A DNA stretch of 64,000 nt from Leptodactylus fallax (lineage: Eukaryota > Chordata > Amphibia > Anura > Leptodactylidae), in assembly GCA_947044405.1 (NCBI GenBank), contig CAMRHE010000035.1, forward strand, positions 7,165,501 through 7,229,500, in the 5' to 3' direction. The position numbers and the translations under genes were made by a program. Below the pieces are notes generated by a model that saw only the letters and a program-made list of their open reading frames with translations, made no database searches and was not told where the DNA came from. Positions 11,396 through 22,061 of this stretch are shown piece after piece. Numbering within the stretch: position 1 is the first letter of the stretch; each line of letters opens with the position of its first letter.

Positions 11396-11572
11396 GGGGT
11401 TGTCTGGGCCAAATTTTTCTATGGTCACATCACTGCTCCCGCCCACATAGTGGCCTCTTCACTGGTTCCCCCATACTGTAGGGGAACAGTGATTGGGTCA
11501 TTATATTGTGTGGGAGCAGTGATGGGGGCTAACATCCTGTGGGGGGAGGGACATTAAGCTGTGTGATGCATA
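11396..11572. repeat. Fragment of a GGGGTTGTCT-ended non-autonomous repeat
   Basis: It begins GGGGTTGTCTGGGCC directly after TTAA (11392-11395), like its neighbours. No matching right terminus was confirmed before the next MITE. It contains no coding potential. Confidence 0.4.
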
Positions 11573-11576
11573 TTAA

Positions 11577-11987
11577 AGGGGTTGTCCAGGGTTAATCTTT
11601 TTTATGGCCTATGCTCAGGATAGGCCATAAATACCTGATCGGTAGGGGGCTGACACACGGCCCCATCAGCTGTTCGGAGCCACTTCCGGTGCCCGTTCTG
11701 TACACAACACAGGGCCGAAAGCAGAAAGCTCCATCCGATGTATAGCAGCCCGGAGTCTTCACTGCAGCTCAGCTTCTACTGACTTCAATAAGTGCTGAGA
11801 TACAGTGAAGGTACCCAGCTAATACACAGTGGACAGAGCTTTCTGCTTCTGGCCCTGTATTGTGTACAGTACAGGCATCAGAAGTGGCTCCGTACAGCTG
11901 ATCGGTCCGGGGTCAGCCCCGTACAGATCAGGTATCTATGGCCTATCCTGAGGATAAACCATAACAAATTATGCCTGGACAATCCCT
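11577..11987. mobile_element. TTAA-flanked palindromic MITE (GGGGTTGTCC family)
   Basis: The ends are AGGGGTTGTCCAGG (left) and, read from the right end, AGGGATTGTCCAGG. Both are flanked by TTAA (11573-11576 and 11988-11991). Most of the element is one imperfect inverted repeat with arms of about 190 bp, including matching CAGGATAGGCCATA and GGAGCCACTTC blocks. TTAA target sites are characteristic of the piggyBac superfamily, so a piggyBac-type transposase is the likely mobiliser. The TIR differs from that of the piggyBac element at 19201-22057, which is therefore not its partner. Confidence 0.75.
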
Positions 11988-11991
11988 TTAA

Positions 11992-12467
11992 TATACCCCC
12001 CAGGGCCCCCCTAATGTGCCACACTTTAAAGAGGTTGTCCAGTATAATTTTTTTCTTTTTTATAATTAGTCCGGGGGGAGGTGAATCCCCCCTACCCCCC
12101 CCCCAAAAAAAAAAAAAAAACATACTAAACATACTCACCTATACCCAGTGTCCTCCCAGCACGATCCGGTCCTGCAGCTCCACTGTCTTCTTTTGCCAGA
12201 AGTCCTCACTGGCTGTGACGCCCCAGGTCCCTTCCCTTAGGCCACTGATTGGCCTCAGGGGTCACGTGACGTCACAGGTAGTCATGTGCAGGGGGAACTT
12301 CAGCTGGAAGAAAACAACAGAACTGCAGGACCAAACCGCGCTGGGAGACACTGGGGACAGGAGAGAAAGTTTGGGGGTTTTTTTTTTTTTTGGTTTTGCT
12401 TTTTTTCACCTGCCCCGGCGTAATAAAAAAAAAAAAAAAAAGAAGAAGCCACTGTATGGAGTATAAG
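11992..12467. repeat. Non-autonomous repeat with GAGGTTGTCC end, plus poly-A/T runs
   Basis: TTAA at 12026-12029 is followed by AGAGGTTGTCCAG, the same terminal type as the neighbouring MITEs. Homopolymer runs lie at about 12097-12120, 12377-12391 and 12424-12441. The right terminus was not located. No coding sequence. Confidence 0.45.
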
Positions 12468-12795
12468 CTCCACAGTGGCCCCCACCCAGAATTATAAGCT
12501 CCCCACAGTGGCCCCTACCCAGTATTATATACTCCCCACAGTGGCCCCCACCCAGTATTATATACTCCCCACAGTGGCCCCCACCCAGTATTATATACTC
12601 CCCACAGTGACCCCCACCCAGTATTATATACTCCCCACAGTGGCCCCCACACAGTATTATATACTCCCCACAGTGGCCCCCACCCAGTATTATATACTTC
12701 CCACAGTGGCCCCCACACAGTATTATATACTCCCCACAGTGGCCCCCACACAGTATTATATACTCCCCACAGTGGCCCCCACACAGTATTATATG
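12468..12795. repeat. 33-bp minisatellite, about 10 copies
   Basis: The unit is close to CTCCCCACAGTGGCCCCCAC followed by CCAGTATTATATA. Because 33 is a multiple of 3, long ORFs of 11-residue repeats arise on both strands (APTQYYILPTV on plus). These are by-products of the repeat and not genes. Confidence 0.92.
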
Positions 12796-12837
12796 CGCCC
12801 AATAGCCCCCCTCCGCTTCAGTGCTATTATTATACTT

Positions 12838-13500
12838 TGGGGTCTCCTCAGACCCCAGAGTATAATAATCGGAGGCCCATGGAAGTGATTAAAAATAACA
12901 AACTCTCATACTCACCTTGCCTTACCTTTAATTGGCATCCTCACTCCATCCTGTCGTCTTCAGCGTCTTCAGGACCTTTTCCGACGTCGCTGCCGAGGCC
13001 TGTGTTTAGGCCTCAGCGGTCACGTGGGGGCGCACTGACGTCATTACGCGGCCGCGCCCCATGTGACCGCTGGGGCCTAATCACAGGCCTCAGTCACATG
13101 ACGGAAGAACGCTGGAGAAGACGCTGTGCTCCGGAGAGGTGAGAATATGTATTTATTATTTTCAGTCACCTCTCCTGGGTGCCCTGCCCTGCCATCTATT
13201 GGAAAGGGGCCTGCAATATGCCCTGGCCCCTTTCCAATAACAGTATGTATAGCGGTCGGGGAACCAGGCTTTCCCCCACCGCTATCATAGTGGTCCGGGG
13301 CCCCGGCCATCTCCAGCTGGCCACGGGCCCCATACCCCGCCGAGCCCGGTCATTACGCCACTGGTCAGGGGCCCGATCGGGATGGTCAGGATCCCGATCG
13401 GGCCCCCATGACTTGAGGACTAATAGTCGGGGCTCGGGGCCCACCGGTGGATTCCCCGGTTCCCCGGTGGGCCAGTCCGACCCTGCAGGGAGCAGCATCT
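12838..13500. repeat. Dispersed repeat with AGTATAATA/ATACTCACC motifs and GC-rich core
   Basis: It contains the pseudo-palindrome GGGGTCTCCTCAGACCCC followed by AGAGTATAATA, then GGCCCATGG and CATACTCACC. The same order of motifs recurs at 15139-15235, 27126-27480 and, split by the hAT element, at 55770-55869 plus 63601-63730. The GC-rich part at 13320-13490 holds GATCGGG-type inverted motifs. It is a non-autonomous amphibian-type repeat of uncertain class. Confidence 0.55.
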
Positions 13501-14159
13501 TCTGACTGTGAAAAGTGATATTTCTGTTCCACCAATAGTGGCAACTATGACATCAGTCTGTTCCTGGTCCCACTGGAGGATATAGCCCCAGTTACAGAGG
13601 AAATCAGCATAAGAAAAAAAGTAAAAATGCCCCACCAAAGGTATATTATTACCAATTATAACCTTATGGGGGGCACAATGTGTCAAAATATAAATAAAAA
13701 TACAACAAAAAAAGGTCTCATAGGTTCTATCCCCACCCCCAGCGATACAACAGTAAGAGTCACCTATGTAAAAATGACTGTAATAGAGAGGGAAAACTAT
13801 TTTCAGGTTTTTTTTTAGCAGCACTTTGTTTACATTTTCTCAGATATTAAAATAAAAAAATGGAAAAATAAAAATAACAATTTATAACTGAAAAAATATG
13901 CAAAAATTATTTGAATAACCCAAAAGAAAAAAACACAGCCCTCAAAACAGTGTGCAGGAAAGAACCTGAAAATGTGTCTGGTCCTGAACCAGGTAAAATG
14001 TTCCAATCCTGCATTGGTTAAACAGCTGATTATCCGGGTAGAGGCTAGTAAGGCTTTTTGCACCCCAGGCAAAGATTTAGTCTGGTCAACATTCCCTCCC
14101 CCGACCCTGGTTTGCAATTTCACACTACAAGCAATATAATTCTTTGGGGTAAGTATAAC
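13501..14159. other. AT-rich stretch, nothing identified
   Basis: No gene or complete element was recognised. It contains A/T homopolymers (13800-13870) and short ORFs without family resemblance. Confidence 0.5.
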
Positions 14160-14372
14160 TAAAGCTGAGCGAACCTTTCAAGATTTGTTACGTTTCAGGT
14201 TCGGGTGGCTCGGGTCCCAGATTTGTTTTGGGTTGAATATGTTCAATATGAACCACAACTTAAATTGGCTTAAAGCATAGTGTATAACATTGTCAATGCT
14301 CCTAGGAACCTATCTGTCCAATATCTAGCTTTCTAAGGCAAACACAGCCGAAACTATGTCAAAGTGAAATAT
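14160..14372. repeat. Truncated hAT-type MITE (GAGATGGGCAAACC family)
   Basis: It starts AAAGCTGAGCGAACCTTTCAAG and continues through GCTTAAAGCATAGTGTA and AAGGCAAACACAGC. This matches, in reverse orientation, the right half of the copy at 27000-27675. The other terminus was not found. Confidence 0.55.
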
Positions 14373-15011
14373 ATGTCTATGGAAAAATGGATGGTAAGCA
14401 GATACAAGTTTAGCTATACACTGCACTGCCACTTGCTTTTACGCATTTTAACATTTAAAACACTCCAAAAATTACCCTTTTTTGGGGGAAAGGTGCTTGC
14501 CCATTTTTTTAGACACACATGGCAGCTATATTGCAAAAAGCAAAGGTTTTGTCGAAAAATTTGCTCATTTTAATAACTTGTAAGTGCTACAAACCAGAAG
14601 ATCCCAGGCCTTAGCGGTCTGGCATTTCACACACTGCTCCTTCCCTATCATTCTACATAGTGGCCCCTTATTGTATTTTTTGGACCATCCCAGCCATTGG
14701 TTTTCCTGATCGTCCTCCTTTATTCATAAGCCTGATGAAGGGGTAACACTCGAAACGTTGTACTGAATATCCTGACAAAACAACTTTCTGTGAGCATTGC
14801 TGTCACATTTATATGTCTTTTTTTTATATTGGATGTGTCCATTACAATATATCATATTTTCTTGGATCAAGTTTGGAGTGGTGTTCCGATCTTCTGCTTT
14901 CTGGAATTCTAAGGTCCCTCTAGAAAAGTGCACCCCCGTGAGATGAATCTTCAGTGAGCTGCCTGAAACTTATATTGTAAATGCTACAGGCTTGTAATTT
15001 GTGGCTGTGAG
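14373..15011. other. AT-rich stretch, nothing identified
   Basis: No gene or delimited element was seen. A block near 14730-14760 (GATGAAGGGGTAACACTC and GAAACGTTG) looks like a transposon-derived motif, but I could not assign it. Confidence 0.4.
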
Positions 15012-15250
15012 TAGAGTTGGGCAATATGATTCGTTCTGAGGTGGGTTCAACCAGAATATTCCAAGTTGTTTTGTTTTTAATTAAACTGAACGATTGGGGA
15101 TTTGCCACCACAACATGCATTGTGGTAAATTATTATACACCAGAGTATAATAGGTAGAGGCCCAGGGGAGGCGAAAAATATAAAAAGCATTTATGCTCAC
15201 ATTCACTCACCTCTTTTTGGCCTTGTTCTTGGGAGGTTTGCCCATCTTTA
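15012..15250. mobile_element. hAT-type MITE, degenerate copy
   Basis: The left end is TAGAGTTGGGCAA and the right end TTTGCCCATCTTTA, imperfect inverted repeats of the TAGAGATGGGCAAACC type. The flanking 8-mers GCTGTGAG (15004-15011) and GGTGTGAC (15251-15258) match at 6 of 8 positions, consistent with an aged hAT target duplication. The internal part carries the AGTATAATA and GGGGAGG motifs of the dispersed family. Confidence 0.6.
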
Positions 15251-15297
15251 GGTGTGACCCTAGTTGAAAAGTGGTGAAAAACTGGGTTTTCAAAAGA

Positions 15298-15553
15298 AAA
15301 AAAAAAAGCCACCAAAAATTATCCCTTTATGGGAGCAGAATGCCACACCAACATTGAGTTGGTATTAGAAGAAGCAATGGTGGGGTTGTTTGTTTTATTT
15401 TCTTATTACTATGCCGACAGAGTGGCAGTGGCAACTACAGAATTTGAAGAAAAACTTATGGCACACTTTCAGTGTGCCTGCCGCATGAAAAGTGAAATGA
15501 TAAAGAACTGACTTCATAAAAAAAGCCACCAAAATTGTCCCTTTATGGGAGCA
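15298..15553. repeat. Pair of about 37-bp direct repeats 218 bp apart
   Basis: AAAAAGCCACCAAAAATTAT and the following CCCTTTATGGGAGCAGA recur with one or two changes at 15517-15553. The intervening sequence is not recognised. Confidence 0.7.
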
Positions 15554-17941
15554 GATGTAGCACCAAAGAATGACAATTACAAGTTATTGACTCCATTGAG
15601 TATGTGCCTTGATGCATGCAGTAAACAGTCAGTGTATACTGCTGCAGAAACTGACACTCTGTAAGATGGGGAAACAGCCCTCATGTTATGATTGTACCTG
15701 TTTCTATAAATAAGGTTATTTTTTTTAATAAACTGACATTTGTTTGTTTGACCACAAGAGGCCACTGTTACCTCAGAAATGGGAAGGACTGTAATTCTGT
15801 AATTCCCTGGAGTAGTGACATGGAGACCCTGTTCTGCAGAGGTGGTTCCAGAAGGAGCAGAGTGTGTGTGGCAGCCATTTTTGGAGTGTGCTTTTGAGCT
15901 TTTAAAAGAAGAAGGACTCTAAGGGATCGGAGATATAACAAGGGGGTGCTGAAGCAGAGACTGTTCCAGGGTTTGTTCAGACAGCATCCTAAGTTGAAGA
16001 TTGCTATCAAGGACTCGGCTGAGAAGTGGCCCTGTCAGTGAGACCGCAGGTTTTCTGGATGAGCCCTGCTTTCAGCTGTTCCAGACAAAAGCTACAGGTA
16101 CACAAGAAATCTGGAACAGTAAGAGAAGTAATCGTGCACACACCGCATTACATTTTTGGCGCAAAATGCTTGGGACTGAGTAAGGGCCTGTAGTTAGAAT
16201 ATTTAGGCATACTTATCTTCACAGGCCATACTACTGGTGAATTATCTACCTATTCGGTAGTAAGGACTAAGACTCAGAGGGTTATATAGACTTGTAACTG
16301 TAAAATAATGTCCGTAAACTGTAAAATAGTCTACAATTGAATGAAATCCTTACTCACGTGTTGACCCCTAAGGTAACATTATTGGAGGACTCATCTTCTT
16401 ATAAAACATAGAGATTTATTGAAGCCTTCATGGAAAAACAGATACATGGAAAACTTCCAGCATAACAGAAACATCAGTCAATGTCTTACATTTCTTAGGA
16501 GAAGTATAGTTTTAGGATTCTTCAAGGTGGTTCTCTTGCATCATCTTGGCTCATGCTTATTCATCCATGTGTGTTGGTCTTCTGCAGGATGATTCTGCCA
16601 TTCTTCCAGGGTCAGAGACAGGGACAGACCCCCACCGAGAGGGAGAGACCCAGACATGTGTGTGTGTCAGTCATTTATATTCATGAAAGGGGGTGTTTCC
16701 CAACATCCTTTATACTTTCTACTACTGTATTTGGACAATACCAAAATAGTCATACCCTATCCACACCCATGCACCATAAGATACAAGAGCTTTGTCAGCA
16801 AAATACAATTAACCCTTAAAGGTCTTGAATATTGCATGTCAAATATTATTTAACAAACTCCCAGAGAGGAGCTTCTGAGGAAGTCTAGAAGCGACATTTT
16901 ATACATTGTCACATTTCTTTGGCTTGCAAGCTAACCTACTATTATATTTACTCGGTTGTACTTTGTTTGTGGGGAATAGGTGTATTTTGATAAGTTTGTA
17001 AGCTCTTGTGTTATACCGCCGGTGCCCCTATCACACTCACTGAATTGTTCCTGTGACTAGGGTGATAAAAAGGTAACAAGCGGCTGGTTAGTTGCAGCCT
17101 GCAGATAGGTAAAAGCTTGGAGTGTTTTGGAGCTGCACATGAGAAGGCACCGCGCTGTACAACACCAGGGTCTCAGCTTACTGGCTGAGTGTATGTAAAT
17201 AGCTGACAGTGTTTTTTTGGTAAAGAGGTGTTACTACACAAAGTAAAATCTTGTTTTTACTAAATTGATTTGGAGTCGCTTCCTTTGTTCATGACTTTGC
17301 TGCATCCTGGGGAGCCCACCCCGGTACATGGCTTACAGCTCCAACATGTGCATCAGTGCCTCTCCACTGTGCTTCACCTTACAACCATGAATTATGGGAG
17401 GGAGAGTATAAGAAATGGCTTGCCCTAGTGAAGTTGAGGACAGGATATGTTCCAGTGCAGAAGAACAGGAGGAGTCGAAAGGGTCCCACCTAGTATAGAA
17501 ATTATGCCTGCCCTGTACCTATGAGGTGATGCAAGTACTAGAAAGTACTGGGCCTTGCTGCATTTCTAGACTGTGGCTTCTAATGCTCAAAACATAGACT
17601 CAGTGGGCCATGAAAACTATCACTTATCTGCCTGTCATTGATTAAATCTGACTAACGTCTAATATTCCTAAGATTCTCTAGATCTATTGCAATTTGTAAA
17701 GAGCTCAGTGCAAGTCTGAAATTGGGGGAGGTGATTAAGTGTGCAAAAAATAAAATGATAACTATATGGTAAGGGTTAGTACAACTAACCAAATTTGTGT
17801 TATATGGAGGGATATGAAAGGTGAGAATAAATGGTGTAGGATATGGCTGCTAACTCAGGGATGTAAACAAGAAGAGGATAAGGATTGTGTTAGGAAGGTA
17901 TATACAATATGAATATATAGCTAGAAACCCCTAAGCAATGA
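15554..17941. other. No gene identified; possible LTR-like stretches
   Basis: Only short ORFs without family resemblance. The part at 16990-17340 reads like an LTR leader (structured GC-rich part, then a T-rich part), but no paired LTR, primer-binding site or gag/pol was found. Confidence 0.4.

Positions 17942-17977
<36 letters not shown>
17942..17977. repeat. (TA)n microsatellite
   Basis: About 18 uninterrupted TA dinucleotides. Confidence 0.97.
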
Positions 17978-17980
<3 letters not shown>

Positions 17981-19196
17981 GTATATATGACTAAATGACC
18001 AACTTACCTGCTACTTAAAAAAGTTATACCTGTCCAGGGTCACTGCTCATCCTCCAAGGGAGATTCTTTTTATGCCCAGGCTGTAGTGTAGCAATGGATA
18101 GCTATTATATGGAGTCCTCCATCACTGGGCTTAATAGCCCAACAGGTGCACTTCACGCTCATGTGTTCCATGGGTCAGGATGGTGACATGCTTTTCATAG
18201 TCAATTCCCTGAACCAAGGCAGGTGACCAGAGGTATCAGTTGGAGCTCCCTTCACACAGAGCGCCTTTACCAGTTTATTGCTCCTAGCAGAAGTGCTCAG
18301 GGTGTCGAGCAGCAGCAATGAGTTGTGAAAGAAAATGGTTTTGTTGTTTTGTATGCAAAACCCCATTCCCTCTGTACCTGAAGCACAAGCCTGCTTGCCC
18401 TCTCCATCCAGGTTCATCCTTGATAAGGGGTACTTGGAATTGGAGCCCCACCAATTTAATACTAGTGACCTATCCTAATGATGCAGCTTGAAACATATTT
18501 TTATGCTGTTTTTAGATCCATTTTTACTTTTTTTTTTAAGTTTGTACAATTATTTTGTAGGCCTTATATATAGCTTATATAAATTCAAGAGTTTTCCTAC
18601 ATACATTGCTTTAGCAATGCTGCTTCGTTTGCCTGCTATGTTAGATTATTCTTCCCATTGTTTACACATCATTTCCTTGGTCCCTGACCTGTTCTGACTC
18701 ATTATCTAACATTCTAGCATTATAGGACTGGGGAAGTGACTCACTGCTCCCTGGAGAGGGGGAGGGAGGGCTGAATTATCAGGACCATAAACTGTTTCAG
18801 AGCTATGATATCCTGCTATTGTCAGTCAGTTCAGCTAATTCCAGTTTGCTGATAAAGAATCGTACAGTGTCATTATCTCTCTATGTAAACACAAAGATAG
18901 TGTTTAGAGAGTGATAGAGATTACTACAATTCCATTGTCTATAGAAGCATGGTAAGTGTTCTCTACAAACCTGTGTAATGTAATATACATTTACTGTGCA
19001 TATTTATATCAGATTTCTAGTAGTCATATTAAATAATCTCTCATGATAAAAGCAATGTCTGTATCTACTGAGGTACTTCATAGTGCCCGTTCCCTCAAAC
19101 AGTCAGAGCCCACCCACCAGCTTGTGGGAGAATACAGTAAATGAGAAGACGAGACGGCAGGCAAAACTGGTGAGAGATAGAGATGGGAAAACCCCT
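17978..19196. other. No feature identified
   Basis: AT-rich sequence. The only ORFs are short (up to 80 codons) and unrelated to any family I recognise. Confidence 0.5.
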
Positions 19197-19344
19197 TTAA
19201 CACTAGAAGTCCCAGAGAGGGGTCATTTAACATTTCTACCTTTGGAACCCAGAGACGGGTCGAATGACCTGAAGGATTTAAGCAAACAACCTATAATCAC
19301 CGCTTTTGTTTTGTAATTAAGGCCATTACTGTCACACCACAGGA

Positions 19345-19356
19345 TTTACAATAGGC

Positions 19357-19396
<40 letters not shown>

Positions 19397-19628
19397 TGTG
19401 TGTGTGTGTGTGAGTGGGCATGTCCTTCTTGTGTGACTCACTCAGTAACTGCGATTTTTTTTTTTTCTGCACCCATTGACTTGAATCTAAATATACAAAA
19501 ATGTAAATATACAAAAGAACAACTGTTATTTGTTTCCATGCTTTTTATTTTTGTTATGAAAATAATAATAAAAAATACAAGGAATAAAACAATTCCACAC
19601 ATATTTACAATAGGCTGCTGTGGGGGGC

Positions 19629-19688
<60 letters not shown>

Positions 19689-19955
19689 TGGCATGTCCTT
19701 CTTGTGTGACTCACTCAGTAACTGCGATTTTTTTGCGATTTTTTTTTTTTCTGCACCCATTGACTTGAATCTAAATATACAAAAATGTAAATATACAAAA
19801 GAACAACTGTTATTTGTTTCCATGCTTTTTATTTTTGTTATGAAAATAATAAAAAAAATACAAGGAATAAAACAATTCCACACATATTTACAATAGGCTG
19901 CTGTGGGGGGCTGCGTGTGTGTGTGTGAGTGGCATGTCCTTCTTGTGTGACTAGC
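19345..19955. repeat. Tandem duplication (about 260-283-bp units) with (GT)n tracts inside piggyBac
   Basis: The unit runs from TTTACAATAGGCTG through a (GT)n tract, CATGTCCTTCTTGTGTGACT and an AT-rich tail to TTCCACACATA. It starts at about 19345, 19604 and 19887; the third copy is cut short where the transposase stop begins. The GT tracts are at about 19360-19411, 19634-19686 and 19914-19926. Confidence 0.9.
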
Positions 19956-19958
19956 ATT

Positions 19959-21701
19959 TCAGCACTTACTCAGCAGTCTGTCTGCACTGTCGGAACATAC
20001 CTGGCACTGCCTGGGTATGTGCCTGGTACATTTGCCACACGTGTATTTGTAGCAGTCAACACATCTCTCAGTTGCACAATTGTTCGTGCATCGATGGTTG
20101 ACCTGACACTTCGCCCTTTTGCCAGGGCTGGGTGTGGAAGGTTGTTGCCGAAGGAGTTTCTCCTTGCATGCCTTCTTTTCAGTCACATGAGAGCCACCTA
20201 ACTCTTTTGCAAGCTCAACCAGGAAGTCCACCCGTCTCTCCTGCACCCCAGTGCATGCCTGAAAAAGAACATGAGCATTCAGTGCTGCCATGTCAATCAT
20301 GTTGTAGAACACGGCGAATGGCCATCTCCGTGTTCCTGCATGCACGCTGTACTCCTGCACCATTTGGTTCATTACATCCACACCGCACTTTGTGTGGTTG
20401 TATTGTGTGACCGTGTTTGGCTTCCTTTTGTTGGTATCCTCAGTCTCAACCACGCTGTGCATGCTGCTGAGAATGTAGACGGCCTTCTTTCGTTTGGGTG
20501 CATACACTGTCAGTGTGGCACCAGTGGTTGAAAACACCTGAGTGGTGAATTCAGTGCGGTCCATCTGTCTAGCGGATTGAGGAATTTCCCGGCGACTCTT
20601 GTTGACTGTGCCGAGGATAGTGGTTTTCCGGCTAAGCAGTCATTGTGCAAGTGACAATGATGTAAAGAAATTGTCCGTGGTTACAGTTCTGCCCTTGTCC
20701 ATGAATGGTTCCATCAGCCTCATCACTACAGTTTCGGACAGTCTCTCCCCGCTGGGACGACTGGGGTCCTTGCCAAGATATGGGAGGACATTACAGATGT
20801 ACTTTGATTTCAAGTCGCAAGCCACCCAAAACTTGATGCCAAACTTCTCTGGTTCTGTTGCAATGTATTGCAGAAAACAGCAGCGAGTCTTTGACGGGAA
20901 AAGCTGTTCATCAATAGTGATGTGTCGACCAGGGTTGTAGGATGCGATGCAGTTGGTGACAAACGATCTCCACACATCGGAGATTGCAGCAAACTTATCG
21001 GTCTCCACTCGTTCACTGCGTGTGAACATGTCATCAAAGCGTAGGTGTTGCATGATGTCTTGGAAGCGGTTTCGGGTCATAGTTGCAATGATCCTTAGGT
21101 TTGCTAGGTTTGCTGACCAGCTGTCATGTAGTGATGGAACCTTGGTCACCCCCCCGCAAGATAATGACTGAAATAAATGCCATTAGTTCCGGGAGACCCA
21201 TGAACCAATCCACCTGCTCAGTGTGACGTGCATGTTGAGTAGTCCATTCTTGAATGCTACGAAGCATGTCAAGAGTGATAAAACAGAGGAAGCTCTGAAG
21301 GCGACTCCGGACACTTCGTCTGGCCTTAGCACTTGGCTCTCCATCTGTAGGGTATGGTTCTATTGGGGTGAAATGGAGACGTTTCCCTACTTCTACTTCA
21401 CGCCACACTGTGCCATCTTTTGCGGTCTCTGTCGGCTCACTCGCCAACCGAGCTCTCTTTTTTGGTAGAGGAGGAGTCTCCTCATCTGCAAGATAAATAA
21501 TTTCAAATTAACATTTTGTTTTGGTTCTAAATAAAAAAGATAGTCAGGAAATAAAAATCGGTAATTTGAAAAAATCTAACCTGAAGACAGCTCAGAGTCC
21601 GAATCCAGTTGAAGGACTATGTCTTCTCCATCTGAGTCAGAAGGGTTGGTGTTGCTCAGGATCAGTTCCAATGCCTGTTGAATGGTGTGCCTTCTCTGCA
21701 T
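19959..21701 (-). pseudogene. piggyBac transposase, two exons, one frameshift and one nonsense codon
   Basis: It catalyses cut-and-paste transposition at TTAA. Exon 1 (21701-21581) encodes an acidic 40-residue N-terminus (MQRRHTIQQALELI...). Exon 2 begins at 21485 with PPLPKKRAR, a probable nuclear localisation signal. The three catalytic Asp are present: HITIDEQL (20912-20910), TTDNFF (20675-20673) and CGVDVMNQM (20378-20376). A Cys-rich C-terminal zinc-binding domain (CTNNCATERCVDCYKYTCGKC and following) ends in ...LLSKC with TGA at 19959. Lesions: one extra base in a C7 run (21149-21155), and an in-frame TGA at 20642-20640 within SLAQ-stop-LLSRKTT. The total of about 548 codons is normal for the family. 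Both lesions are simple, so the copy is young or partly mis-sequenced. Confidence 0.93.
21486..21580 (-). other. 95-bp intron in the piggyBac transposase gene
   Basis: Donor CTTCAG/GTTAGA at 21581/21580 and acceptor ATCTTGCAG/ATGAGG at 21486/21485. Removing it joins ELSS to DEETPPLPKKRAR in frame, while reading through meets a stop directly after the donor. The intron call rests on sequence only. Confidence 0.8.
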
Positions 21702-22061
21702 TTTGTTTCTTGTGAACAAAATAGGTGAAGCAGTCCCTTCACATCCCCCACAGCACAAAAGGCTGCATGCAAATTTGCTAAGGTGTTAGCAACCTTATGC
21801 ATATTCCCAGCACAACAATGCAGCTGGGGGATGAGCAGACACACTCAAGAGCATCTTACATTCTTTTGTTTACACTCTCTTACAAGACCTGAGGTGGATC
21901 AACACAATTGCCCCCTGCAGATTCCTCAGACAATGGCCACATTTACAAATGAAAGGATGCTAATTGGAGCCATCAGAGTTGTCTGTTTGGACTAAGGGTC
22001 ATTTGACCCTCTTTCAGGACTTCAAGGGGGAGCTCGAAATTTCTGGGACTTCTAGTGTTAA

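Larger units (their letters stand above)
19201..22057 (-). mobile_element. piggyBac element, complete with TTAA flanks
   Basis: The termini are CACTAGAAGTCCCAGAGA at 19201-19218 and its near-perfect inverse at 22040-22057 (17 of 18). TTAA lies on both sides (19197-19200 and 22058-22061), the canonical piggyBac target duplication. A sub-terminal GGGTCATTT motif recurs near both ends. The single gene inside, on the minus strand, is a DDE piggyBac transposase with one short intron. The segment between the transposase stop and the left terminus has been expanded by a tandem duplication carrying GT repeats. Confidence 0.93.

Noticed and set aside
12475..12888. 137-codon ORF of APTQYYILPTV repeats
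   Set aside because: A by-product of the 33-bp minisatellite; the opposite strand has an equally regular ORF.
14730..14760. GATGAAGGGGTAACACTC...GAAACGTTG motif
   Set aside because: Looks transposon derived, but I could not attach it to a defined element.
16990..17340. Possible solo LTR
   Set aside because: No second LTR, no TG...CA ends with a target duplication, and no primer-binding site were found.
17942..17977. Regularly spaced repeats as a CRISPR-like signal
   Set aside because: Simple (TA)n microsatellite in eukaryotic DNA; no repeat-spacer structure exists anywhere in the window.
19364..19687. Cys/Val-rich ORF suggesting a membrane peptide
   Set aside because: It is the translation of (GT)n tracts.
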